Of a stretch of 64,000 nucleotides of DNA, positions 12,601 through 21,581 are shown piece after piece. Under the pieces are notes generated by a model. The model saw only the letters and a list, made by a program, of their open reading frames with translations. It searched no databases and was not told the origin of the DNA. The stretch comes from Taxillus chinensis (lineage: Eukaryota; Streptophyta; Magnoliopsida; Santalales; Loranthaceae), in assembly GCA_023512835.1 (NCBI GenBank), contig CM042088.1, positions 42,610,771-42,674,770 of the forward strand. Reading direction: 5' to 3'. Each line of letters begins with the position of its first letter. The stretch's first letter is position 1. The position numbers and the translations under genes were made by a program.

Positions 12601-15600
12601 ATTGGGGTCTTTAGATTGTCTTCAATGCTTGAACTCATTGATTTTTGTTCTTTATAAACTAGTTGTTGTTTTGTTGTTTTTGTTTCTTTCTATGGATTGA
12701 TTATAATCTTGTCATTGTACACTCCTTGTGTACTTGGTTTGTTTAATAAAAAAAATTTACTTAGAAAAATAGATAGGGAAAACCACAATGGATTGACATG
12801 GAGTGCCTAGCATAAGAATAATAGAGAGATCTTAAAATATGTTTAACATAATGAGTTCCATAAAAGATCCTTGATCAGGAAAAGAAAAAAAAATTTACCT
12901 TCACTGTGATAGCTTTAATCCCATTAGTTATCTGGTTGGAACGAGAAAGAAAATGTCAATTAAATTTCATTTGGTAAAGAAGCATACGTGAAAAGAAATT
13001 CCAAATTACCATTTCTTGAAGCAGGAATGCTTGATCTTGCTTCCATAAATAAGCCAGAGAAACAAGCCCTAACCTTGAACAAACACTCTCCACCCGAAGT
13101 CTTTGATAATCTGATGAAATAGCTCCAGACGACACAGCAGTGATAGAAGGTATTTTTCTTTTTATTTCACTTAACAAGATGAACATGTCTTCAACTTCAT
13201 CACCTGGAGTCATTTTGTAGCCCAGTTTTTGATGCCTGTGTAATCCAAAAAACTCAGTGTCACAATCGGTATTAACAGAAATATGCATTATATATTTTTG
13301 GGGATCCTTTTTTGTTACAAATTAGAGGACAAGAACACATTGCTTGACTGAATTGAACCACGGACTATTCTTTCAACATGACATGAGCGACATGAGTATG
13401 TTCACAAAGTACAACTTCAGAGACTGGGAGAATGAAAGGGAGAAGAAAGGGGAAAGAAGCAAACCTAGAAAAAGGATAACCATTGCAAGAACATGCAAAA
13501 AAAAATGGTAATTCATAATCCTAATTTGAATAAAAGTATTAAAAATGCCCTGGTTTACAAATGTAAGAAACATTCTAATAGGTAACACAAGAAAAAAGGG
13601 GCAAATGAGGTCATGTCAAGGGCCCACATTTGTGTTGGGTGTAACACCCCTCCATACCTTAGCAGAGATAAAACACTAAAGACCTTGGGTCCACTTTATA
13701 TGTCAGAATACACTATTGTATAAGTCGAGGACTTCAATATGCAATTTTACTAAATTAGAGGCTTATGAAATCTCCAGCCGTCCTTGATAACTATTCTTTA
13801 TCTCAAAAAAAAAAAAGCTCGAACAGTCCTTCAAAATAGCTTTTCATCTTTAGTTTTTTACAAAGTAGATAACAATCCTTTTGCAAAAATTAAAAAGTAA
13901 TATTTTTTACCACATCAAAAGTAAAAAATCTCAGATTGGTTTTGTATGAAGAAAAGTAATAATAAATAAAATAAAATAAATAGTACTACTGGGGTTATAC
14001 TTTTTAAAAAATAGAAAATTTAAATTTAGATATAAAAATAGAGATTAATTTAAATAAAAGAAAAACTATTAGGTTGTTTTTCCTAGGCAAATGCACGGGC
14101 AGATCGTGGAAGCAAAGCAACTGAACCAAAAGACCTATGACAAAAAGACTAATTAGCCCCCAACAACTTCAAGCTCCCTAACATTACTGTCAACCACCAC
14201 ATCCTGGTTCCAAGATGGGAGAGAGCCCATTTTGGCTCAATTTCGACCATGTTTTGGTTACAGTTTTTTTGGAAGGCTTGAGGACCATAAGGTGAACCCA
14301 TCGAACTGAAAAACAATAACTTTAGTGGTTTATTGGATTCTAGGAAAGGTTTTTAAATTTACAGATTTAATTAAATGGTTGTGTGCATAAATGAGGATTT
14401 GGTTTATTATTGACCTTAAGGATGTTTTGATGGTTGTTGAGGTTGTTATGATGATGATATGAGATATATACCATGGTATGCACACGAATGATGCTGATAT
14501 GAATATATTGATGTAGTTTTATAAATATATGATGGTTTGTACATTATTGCTTAGTTTTATGTGTAACAGGCTTAATAAGACAGCAGTTTGGTCTGCACGC
14601 TTCTACCACTATTGATATGGCTCGATAAGCCAATAGTTGGTTTGTGCACCTCTATCATGGGAAAAAGAAATAGATATGATTACATGTGTGATGGTTTAAT
14701 TGATATGGTTGTTTGTGTGGTTGTTGACTAATATAATTACCGGTGTGTCAAGGATGACTGATGGTTGCATGTGATGATGTGATGATAAACTAAGGGATAG
14801 TTAGGAGTAGTAGTTCACCTACTAAGTATTTTTCTCACCTCTATTTTTCTTTCCTAAATACAAATAGGAGCTAGAATTATAATATGTAGCAAGGTGAATA
14901 TTACTTTATTTGTATGCGAACTTTGTATGGACAATATTTGATTTATTTGAGTTTTATTCTTAAACAAAGGTCTATTGATAATTTTAATGAACTAGTTATG
15001 TTTTCATGTTCGGTTGAGTTTAATAGCATGATATTTTGAATTGTTTGTATGCCTTTGGGATGTACTTTTGTCCTCATTTTATATGATTATATAGAAAAGT
15101 CAAAGACAATACCTATTATGTTAGTCATTAACCTCTTAACCCTTCAAATGCAAGCATAGAAAAGTCTCGTACTGGGTTCTAGCTGCCTGAAATCAGGATT
15201 GTGACACTACCGCGGGAGGTGAATTTTTCTTTGCTAGCTCAGAAGTGAAAAAAAGGCAATGGCTCTAAATGCAAGGTTTGTGCCCACCACATGAGACATT
15301 GAACAAATTAAAAATAGGGACCTCATGGCCCACCCTTAATTAAATGAATCATATTATTCCTAAAATAAGCAAAGAACAAATAGTTCAAACTAAATTAAAG
15401 GTAAGTAAACTACTACAATAGGAGGCTCTCTCAGGCCTTGAGGCTTTGGCCACTAGGAGAGACAATTATCCATGAAAATGTGGACGGCCAACATTGACGA
15501 TGACAGATAAATTGTATAGTATTGTGTTGAGATTAGTATAGTAAATATTCATATTCCATGCACCGATATGAATAATAGGACATTAAAGTTTTGAAAATCT

Positions 15601-17112
15601 AATGAAAATATACTTTCCCATAACTCAAAGTCAAACAACTAGCCTTGTAGATCCTTGTATTCGTCTTCGGAACAATGGTAGCCCCATGCATTTTGCATAG
15701 CTGACAACTATTTGGTGCCCAACCTGAAAGAAAAACTTAATGCACTAAGTAGGAAAGAAAAAAAAACAATCACATCTCACTATCAAACTAGTCTTGTTTT
15801 TTCAGAAACTTTAGAAAATAACTAGACATATAAAATAAAAAAATTTAAAAACTATGAAACATCTATGCTACCATATAGACTATTGGATACACTTTGGGCA
15901 TATCAATACTTAAAGTAGAAAAGTAAAATACAAAATCCATACATCCGAGACACTAGAAGAACATATCCAGAGCACTCTATTGTAACATAGACTTGTTGCC
16001 ATGCTGATGATTGATAGTTATTATTTATTGGACACCATGGAGCTAAAGATATTACAATTGTGCACTAGTTCCACAGACTGCCCTTCCTATACATATAAAA
16101 AAAAAAATTCACAGACTGCCCTGTGAAGGATATAAATTTCTATTGCCAGTTTCAAAGTTCCTTTGTTCAAGAATATTATTGAAAGCCTTTTCCACGAATC
16201 TCACTCTTGTAATTGAAAAAAAAATTATATATTTCAAACCAATTCATTTTGGAAGAGACCTGACAGATCCATTTTTTTACATTGCTGGGTCTGATTCTAG
16301 TTTATCACCTTTCTTTTCCCACCACTATAGTCTAGGAGGGCACAAGATCAATTATGATGCGTCCGAATTCCTCCCTCGCATGCATGCACAAAAAAAAATC
16401 CACAGGATGCCCAAGCATTAAGATAATAATTGTAGATAATTGGGCAGGGAGACTTACTGTTTGATACATGTAGCTATCTAACTCGTCCACCGAATCGTTG
16501 GAAGGCATCAAATTGGCCAATGCAACAATCTGCATAGAGGTAATTTAAAATTTAATTTCAAAGTAGGCAAATAGTAAAAACTAAATGAGAAGCTCCCATT
16601 CAACTAAAGACATTTCATTTGAGAAGACTTCCTACATGGCTTAATTTGTTTCAAGTATAAATCACTTCTTCAAAAGTAATGAAAATAATAATAATAATAA
16701 TAATAATAACAATAATAATAGAAAGATTAGAATTCTCCTACTCCACCCTCTCCATCAGCCCCTAGCCCCTTTCTCTTATCAAACCAATGAAGAGAAAAAA
16801 AAACTACGATCAAAAATATATATTTAAAAAACCCAGTACAAGAAAATTAAGAAAATACAAATGTTTTGGTAACTAGGCCGAGTAAAAATTGTAGTAATCA
16901 AAAAAAAAAAAAAAAAAAGAGCAATAGCCAAAAAGCTCTTATACGGGGAAAACACATTCTAACTAGGCCGAGTAAAAATTGTAATAGTAATTACTGGGTG
17001 AGGATTTACATCTGATCAGAGGACACAAACCTACCTCATGGCCGTACTGGACACATTTCATCATAGCATAGCAGCTATCCTTACCACCACTTACTAGCGC
17101 CACTACCTTCAT
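825..17112 (-). CDS. DPH6: Diphthine--ammonia ligase DPH6 (3' end outside window)
   Basis: This enzyme performs the last, ATP-dependent amidation step of diphthamide synthesis on elongation factor eEF2 in the cytosol. Exons, 5' to 3': 17035-17112, 16458-16529, 15644-15723, 13010-13235, 12899-12931, 10013-10095, 9869-9941, 6683-7040, 5695-6026, 2003-2337, 825-1185; all phases join, giving 677 codons. The protein opens [18 protein letters not shown], with the SGGKDS PP-loop of N-type ATP pyrophosphatases, and has GEGGEYET near residue 200. Two RidA/YjgF-like domains follow (about residues 335-450 and 450-560), the usual fungal and plant architecture. Plant homologues have about 720 residues by memory, so some 40-60 C-terminal residues lie to the left of the window. 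Introns 3 and 9 start with GC instead of GT. The introns hold most of the transposon debris of this region. Identity is secure; exon edges are inferred from reading frame and splice consensus. Confidence 0.93.
2930..3390 (-). mobile_element. Decayed non-LTR retrotransposon (RT C-terminal region)
   Basis: Translating the minus strand gives, with several stops and frame changes, [16 protein letters not shown], then an [19 protein letters not shown] stretch, and further on [16 protein letters not shown]. These correspond to the conserved C-terminal end of a plant LINE reverse transcriptase polyprotein (usual wording KLYRTVVRPAMLYG, EMRMLRWM-G-TR-D-IRN, R-EWR-RI). The copy lies in intron 9 of DPH6 and is far too broken to be active. 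The surrounding AT-rich sequence up to about 3900 may belong to the same insertion. Confidence 0.6.
3932..4980 (-). mobile_element. Retroposon-like insertion carrying plastid DNA
   Basis: Near-identical 13-bp direct repeats (tttccgtaatctt at 3919-3931, tttctgtaatctt at 4981-4993) flank this block, as expected for a target-site duplication. On the minus strand the block ends in TTTTATTACTTATAAAAAAC, the kind of A-rich tail seen at 3' ends of LINE-type insertions elsewhere in the window. The inner part (about 3990-4570) is GC-rich, unlike the neighbouring intron, and has overlapping open frames without recognisable domains. The other end, 4576-4955, is a plastid rpoB-rpoC1 fragment in the opposite direction. 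Whether the plastid piece came in with the element or was inserted later cannot be told from this copy. Confidence 0.55.
4576..4955 (+). pseudogene. rpoC1: Nuclear plastid DNA fragment: rpoB 3' end, spacer, rpoC1 5' end
   Basis: Reading from the ATG at 4643 gives [36 protein letters not shown] and [14 protein letters not shown], all hallmarks of the N-terminus of the plastid RNA polymerase beta' subunit RpoC1. Just upstream, 4576-4615 matches the last codons of rpoB (KNF-I-RKE) and the short rpoB-rpoC1 spacer, in plastid order. The frame shifts at the six-T run 4894-4899; the shifted frame continues with GVEFVDSR and RYQMG and then stops matching at about 4955. It is a relic with no promoter and no complete gene. 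Many residues differ from the rpoC1 sequence common to flowering plants as I remember it. Confidence 0.88.
6109..6601. mobile_element. MITE-like element with terminal inverted repeats
   Basis: The ends gagcatcttcaa (6109-6120) and ttgaagatgctc (6590-6601) are perfect inverted repeats, and both are flanked by the trinucleotide tga (6106-6108 and 6602-6604), a 3-bp target-site duplication as made by PIF/Harbinger-type elements. The subterminal parts also pair loosely (attagttata and related words). The interior 6290-6450 is GC-rich and unlike the AT-rich arms, suggesting captured host sequence. It sits in intron 8 of DPH6 and encodes no transposase. Confidence 0.7.
8990..9130 (+). mobile_element. 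Ty1/copia-type LTR end with primer-binding site (relic)
   Basis: A TATA box (ctataaatag, 9016-9025) is followed by a (CT)n-rich leader and by ttttaca ending at 9112. Next comes tggtatccaagcc, which resembles the initiator-methionine tRNA primer-binding site of copia elements (usually TGGTATCAGAGC). This order of TATA, R/U5, terminal CA and PBS is that of a 5' LTR. I could not define the left end of the LTR, no pol coding region follows, and no 3' LTR is seen, so this is a fragment in intron 7 of DPH6. Confidence 0.5.
9564..9610. repeat. (TA)n(GA)n compound microsatellite
   Basis: A run of alternating TA is followed directly by alternating GA within intron 7 of DPH6. Confidence 0.95.
11366..12050 (-). 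mobile_element. Probable retroposon fragment with LINE-type 3' tail
   Basis: The left edge read on the minus strand ends AATAAACTGTTTTATTACC followed by TATAAAAAAAA, the same kind of tail as the element at 3932-4980. The body is richer in GC than the intron around it and holds long overlapping open frames on both strands (for example 11679-12005 minus) with no domain I recognise. I found no clear target-site duplication. It lies in intron 5 of DPH6. Confidence 0.4.
12060..12775 (+). mobile_element. LINE remnant with RT-associated zinc-binding domain
   Basis: The plus strand encodes [18 protein letters not shown] (about 12192-12250), the zinc-binding domain typical of the C-terminal end of plant LINE polyproteins. 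After an interruption it resumes with [20 protein letters not shown] and [15 protein letters not shown], the usual last conserved block before the stop. It ends in a 3' UTR with an A-rich tail at about 12740-12775. Stops and frame changes show it is dead. A smaller retroposon has inserted into it (12274-12380). Confidence 0.75.
12274..12380 (+). mobile_element. Severely 5'-truncated LINE insertion with 18-bp TSD
   Basis: The 18-bp word atattaccaggatgctct occurs at 12256-12273 and again at 12363-12380. Between the copies is about 89 bp that ends in aataataaaattattctta followed by tttaccaaaaaaa, a LINE-type tail. This is the expected result of target-primed reverse transcription of a truncated transcript. 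Removing the insert and one repeat restores a more continuous zinc-binding-domain reading of the host LINE. Confidence 0.85.
13640..15207 (+). repeat. Possible gypsy-type LTR or LTR-derived repeat
   Basis: The block starts with tgtaacacccct and finishes near ttgtgacactac, the style of terminal sequence seen in many plant Ty3/gypsy LTRs. It has no coding potential, and 14570-14660 holds two imperfect copies of a word of about 60 bp around cagtttggtctgcac. No second LTR, primer-binding site or target-site duplication was confirmed. It lies in intron 3 of DPH6 and the assignment is tentative. Confidence 0.28.
16684..16720. repeat. (AAT)n microsatellite
   Basis: Trinucleotide repeat with one AAC interruption, in intron 1 of DPH6. 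Confidence 0.95.
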
Positions 17113-17470
17113 CGAAGCTGTTGTTGGGCTTAAAAGGCAGCTTACAATGAGCGGGCGAAACTAGTTCTAACAGTGGTCTCTCAGACGACCGTGCTGACAC
17201 CGCCGCCACGACAGCACGTCTAGTGACCAGCAGAGGCAGTGAGTGACCTGAAGAACAGATGATGGGGTAGACGTGTTAACGATCCGATGCCGGTGGTTGC
17301 CGGGGGACGACAGAGGTGTACTCCACCGGCGGCTGCGGCTGCGGCGGTGAAGAGGGATTGATAGCGAGGCCGGATAGAGCGGGAATAGTGAAGGGGGTGA
17401 CTTTGCATACCTAGTCCGCTTAGTTTGGCATTGTTGTTTAAAAGGAAGGGAATAAATAAGAAAATAAAAT
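17113..17470 (-). promoter_or_regulatory. DPH6 5' leader with a 62-codon upstream ORF
   Basis: The DPH6 start codon at 17112 is preceded by a GC-rich stretch. On the minus strand an ATG at 17408 opens a 62-codon frame that stops at 17220 and is rich in Ser, Arg, His and Ala. It could be an upstream ORF, or a spliced 5' exon if a donor near CAGGTCACT (about 17250) is used. I see no TATA box. The known enzyme begins at [13 protein letters not shown], so the 17112 start is preferred. Confidence 0.4.
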
Positions 17471-17489
17471 TGACATGGAAAATATTTGA

Positions 17490-17640
17490 CGGCCGGGGGT
17501 GGGAGTAGGGGGCGCTACGTGATGGCCGGGGTGGGGGTGGGGGTTAGGGGCACTACGCGATAGCCGGGGGTGGGGTTAGGGGCTGCGCGATAGCCAGGGG
17601 TGGGGGTTGGACTTGGGCCGCTATGCGATCGGGGGGGGAA
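17490..17640 (+). repeat. G-rich degenerate minisatellite
   Basis: Three to four imperfect units of roughly 40-45 bp share the words gatggccgggg / gatagccgggg, gtgggggttagggg and a c-g-cactacgcgata-like linker. The plus strand carries many G-runs of 4-9 and could form G-quadruplexes. The array ends in a run of nine G at about 17630-17638. It sits just upstream of the DPH6 leader. Confidence 0.8.
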
Positions 17641-18792
17641 GGGTTACTATTGTAATTTGACAAAAATATTTTATATATGGTATTATGTACCAACCACGAA
17701 TAAATAATAAATCATTCTAAATTAATTCCATTCTTTTCCGATTTCATTCTTATAGCCCTTATAAATAAGTATTTGCTTTTGTGCAATGAAAAACAAAAAA
17801 TAATTTATGAATTGTTTTTTTCAATAAATAATTTTAACATTTGTAAAATGCTAACATGAACCTAATTTAAAATCAAAAACGTGCATGTTTAAAATTTAAA
17901 AATTAATAATTTTTTTTATCTTTTTATACCTTCATAATAAATTTTGAAAAAAAAATTATTAAACATATATTACTTATTACAATTAATTTTTTTCTCAATA
18001 TAGCTAAAAGTAATTTCTTTTAAAAATATAACATTATCAAACTAGGATAGTATATTTTATCGGTCCAATAATTTGATCAAATTCATATATAATTTAATTA
18101 GAACTAATAAAATACTAGACTTAAATGAAGTTGGAGGGAGTTTATTTTAATAAATCTAAAAAAATAAAATTACTTATATTTTAAAGTGTTAAAATAATAT
18201 AAAATTGTTTGTTTACTGAAACATAGAAATTGGATATCAAATTTAAGAGATTTTCAATTCTAGTTTCTTTTTTAATATAAATTTTATATCCACATTTAAG
18301 ACAAGCATTTTTTTTAACATACATCATAGCCCCGTAAAAAATTACTAATCTTGTTGACAATCAAGTAAGTTATCAATGAATGCGGTGTTAGAATTTAACA
18401 TGAAAAATAGAAGAAAAAAATAACATATTTTTATTTAGAATAAAACATGTCAAGTAAACAAAACTAACGGAAACAATTTGAAGAAAGGAAAAGAAAACAA
18501 TTTAAACATAGCATAATTGTCCCAACGCCCTTGGCGAGCCTGGCCTAAAATAGCCTCCATAACCGCAACTTTTCAACCATCAACTTCAAGGAAAAGGATT
18601 ATCCGGATCAAATTAATGCACGGCCGTTCTTGTCAATAATGACCAACAAAAGAGGCGCACAAAAAAAACACCATCCAATTCCCTACCATGTTCAAAATCA
18701 TCCGCACTACAAAAGCTGAGAAAACCGCCTCCTTCAAAAATCCACCCTCTCTCAGATCTTGTCATTAGTCAAGTTCAAAATACAGCTTTAAC
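17641..18792. other. AT-rich intergenic spacer
   Basis: Low-complexity AT-rich sequence between divergently placed DPH6 and the small peptide gene. I see no gene or clear element in it; the last 150 bases before 18793 are pyrimidine-rich and may hold the peptide gene's leader. Confidence 0.6.
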
Positions 18793-19041
18793 ATGATGGC
18801 TTCAAGCATGAAATTTTCAAGTGGAGTCCTTGCCGTGTTGTTGGTCTCCCTTATGATGTTCGGGGCCTATGCACCGGAGGTGAAAAATCCCAACACGTTC
18901 TTTGATGCCAAATCACTTGAAAGCTCAGCTTTTAAGGTGGGAGAGCCTCTCTATCGGAGCCGTACACAGCCTGACATTCTGATCCCTGCTGTCACTGAAC
19001 CCACCGCTAACAAGGGTGAATCTACTAACAAAGAAAATTAA
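18793..19041 (+). CDS. Small secreted peptide precursor, unrecognised
   Basis: An 82-residue single-exon frame with no recognised family. It starts MMASSMKFSSGVLAVLLVSL and continues MMFGAYA, a basic-hydrophobic signal peptide with a likely cleavage after AYA at about residue 27. The mature part of about 55 residues is polar, lacks cysteines, and ends TANKGESTNKEN. Such cysteine-free secreted precursors are common in plants. Third positions and base composition differ from the AT-rich flanks, which favours a real gene. The second ATG at 18796 has a good context (atgATGGC). AT-rich downstream sequence around 19060 could serve for polyadenylation. No conserved peptide-hormone motif was recognised. 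Confidence 0.5.
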   Translation: MMASSMKFSSGVLAVLLVSLMMFGAYAPEVKNPNTFFDAKSLESSAFKVGEPLYRSRTQPDILIPAVTEPTANKGESTNKEN

Positions 19042-21581
19042 CTAGAGTCAAAGATAGCTAGAATGTAATATACTCTTATTTCTTCAAGGCAATGTGTTAG
19101 ACATTGTTAGAATTTGTTGTATCTCAGGGGAGGAGATTTCATTGTGCTTTTTAAATTTTATGTTGTTTGTGATTGCATTGATTGATATATGGTAAATGAT
19201 GCAGTGCATCTATGATGAATTTGATCGATTTAAATTTGTTATTAGTTTCTGATGTTAAACTCATAAATTGATATCAGTATATGATAATTATAATTTATGT
19301 TGGTATGATTTCACCCCAAAAATTTGATTTCTATTATTCAAACAGTTCTAACTAGACAATACGACACACTAATTCAATCCTAGTCCTAACTCAATACCCG
19401 CAGGTGCAATGTGTTCGTTAGGGAACACCCCACTGGATTGTGAGTTTGATTCACGTATTGAGAGGAAGAAAGAGTTGTAAGTTCGAACTCATGTTTTAAA
19501 GGTTTTTAGTGATAGGATGCGACATGTAGAGTTGGAATTGTATTAAAAAACCCTCTTTTTAGGATTATATTATATTCAAACAATCTTTCCTTCCTGAGAG
19601 ACTAATTTGAACCCACGATCACAATATACAATGGATCGAGTCACCAATTTACTAGGCCCATCCTTCAATTAGTGCTGAAAAGTATTTTTGAAATTTGAGT
19701 ATTGATTGAAAAACTTACCGATGAGCATTTAACCGAGACTTGGCTTAAGAAGTGCTTTCAAGAAATGGATGGATGTAGTAATGAATAAAGAACATTTTGC
19801 CTGCCTTCTCAAATTCTTCTACAAGTAAGATTACATAGGTGTGTATGAAACACAAACATACCAAGTGCTGAACAGACTTTCTCTCATTGACCATATTCAA
19901 ATTGTGAAAACTCAATTCATGCCTATTGCCTAGTTATGAGATTGTCGAAAGAGTAACAATGACCTTTTGTTCCTAAAACCTCACAATTGCTGATACTCGA
20001 GAGGACTCCACCCCACTGCTTTCTCTGCAAAGCAACAACACTAGAGAGTTTTGGTATTGATGAATATGCCGGCACAATAGCTCCCGCCCTGTAATTCTAT
20101 TACTGTTCTCGTTTCTAATTGGCGTTGCCAGTGATTAGCTCCTGCTAATGTGCTCCTCCCAGAAAAAAGGAGAGTTAACCCTTGATGTACCCCACACTCT
20201 TTGTGGGTTCCACACAAAGGACTTTAAAGGGTAGATAAGTGCAGCAATAGTGACACAGTTGTATTATATCTTATTTTTCATGTCTCTCATGAGCCTTTTA
20301 GAAATTTTGGTGTAAGTTTGAAAAGAATTTGGCTACGGGTTCAAAAACCATACAAAAATACGAAACAACTTGAATATGAGCTCATTTTATTAGGTTTTGG
20401 AATCACAATATATATATGCCCTGAACACGCATGAAGTGAAAAAAACAAATTTAACTTTGAATAATGTGAAATTTTGAAAGAGGAATACCGTCTTCTTTTT
20501 CCATAATGAACGAGTAAATCTGTCACTAATTAAGGAAACTAATTCTCCACCTAATAAATCTGCCACTAATTAAAGAGAAAAAATCTGCTCATAATTAAGG
20601 ACAACAATTCCCTACCTAATATAGAAAAAACACCTCCCTCTATAATAGGAATAAGATATTTACAGGCAGAATAACTATAAAAAAATCTCTTGACTAGATT
20701 CAGTAATACTCAACACCACCCTCCAAACCATTGTACAATATCATGAAGTGGACTTACGGTCTGTAATTGAGCGTTGAGCCTGCCCAATTAGTGTCCGTGT
20801 AGATCATCATATCTCTATTTGTTGATCATCATATCCCACTGGCCACTGGTCCTGCTGACCCTGCCGTCTGTGCTACCGTGACAACTGACGACTTCTCTCT
20901 TTCACCACCATCGCTATAATAGCCGTATTTTGCAGTTGTCGTCATACCCAAAGCCTCCGAAGTCCGAAGATGGCGGATGGCACATAGGCATGAGGTTACA
21001 GTAGGTGGAGACAGCGGCAAGCGAGGGGAAGATAAATAAGTTTGTTTTTCAATTTATTATTACTTTTTTTTAATATTTAATTAAAATTATTTAAATAATT
21101 AATTGTATTCTTCACAAATATTAATTCCCGTATACCAAATTAGTAATACATGGTCGTTATAAAATACACATAAATTATGAAAATAAAATCAAAACTCGAC
21201 TTGTTTGTTATAAAATTCACCATAACCCTGTTTTCTCCAAACAAAGAACCGCCTCAAATTTTCTCCATAACTACGGACGGCAAAAAAGATTGTAAGGACC
21301 CGTGGCACCATATGAAATCCTCCTGCAGCCCAAATCCAATCATCGTCAGTCACATTAATTTTGTTCATCATCATACAATATGGGAGCCGGCTTTCCTGCT
21401 TAAAGTTCCCCTTTCTAGATCAGTAAAAACATTGGACAAGGATAAGCAGGAATGCCCCTCTATATCATCGGCTTATGCTAGAACTTGCCATATCCTTCTT
21501 TGCCTACAGGCTAATTTCGGTGGCTTTTGTGCTTAGGTTTGTCTACTTCGATGCAGCGTATCAGCTTTATAAACTAACCCG
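19042..21581. other. Intergenic spacer
   Basis: No gene recognised. Segments near 19960-20240 have a more even base composition and may be transposon-derived, but no domain, LTR or inverted repeat could be shown. Short open frames at 20829-21020 and 21177-21536 lack coding signs. Confidence 0.5.

Noticed and set aside
9869..17112. DPH6 fragments as separate genes
   Set aside because: All exon phases match across the long introns and the protein order equals that of known plant DPH6, so one gene explains them.
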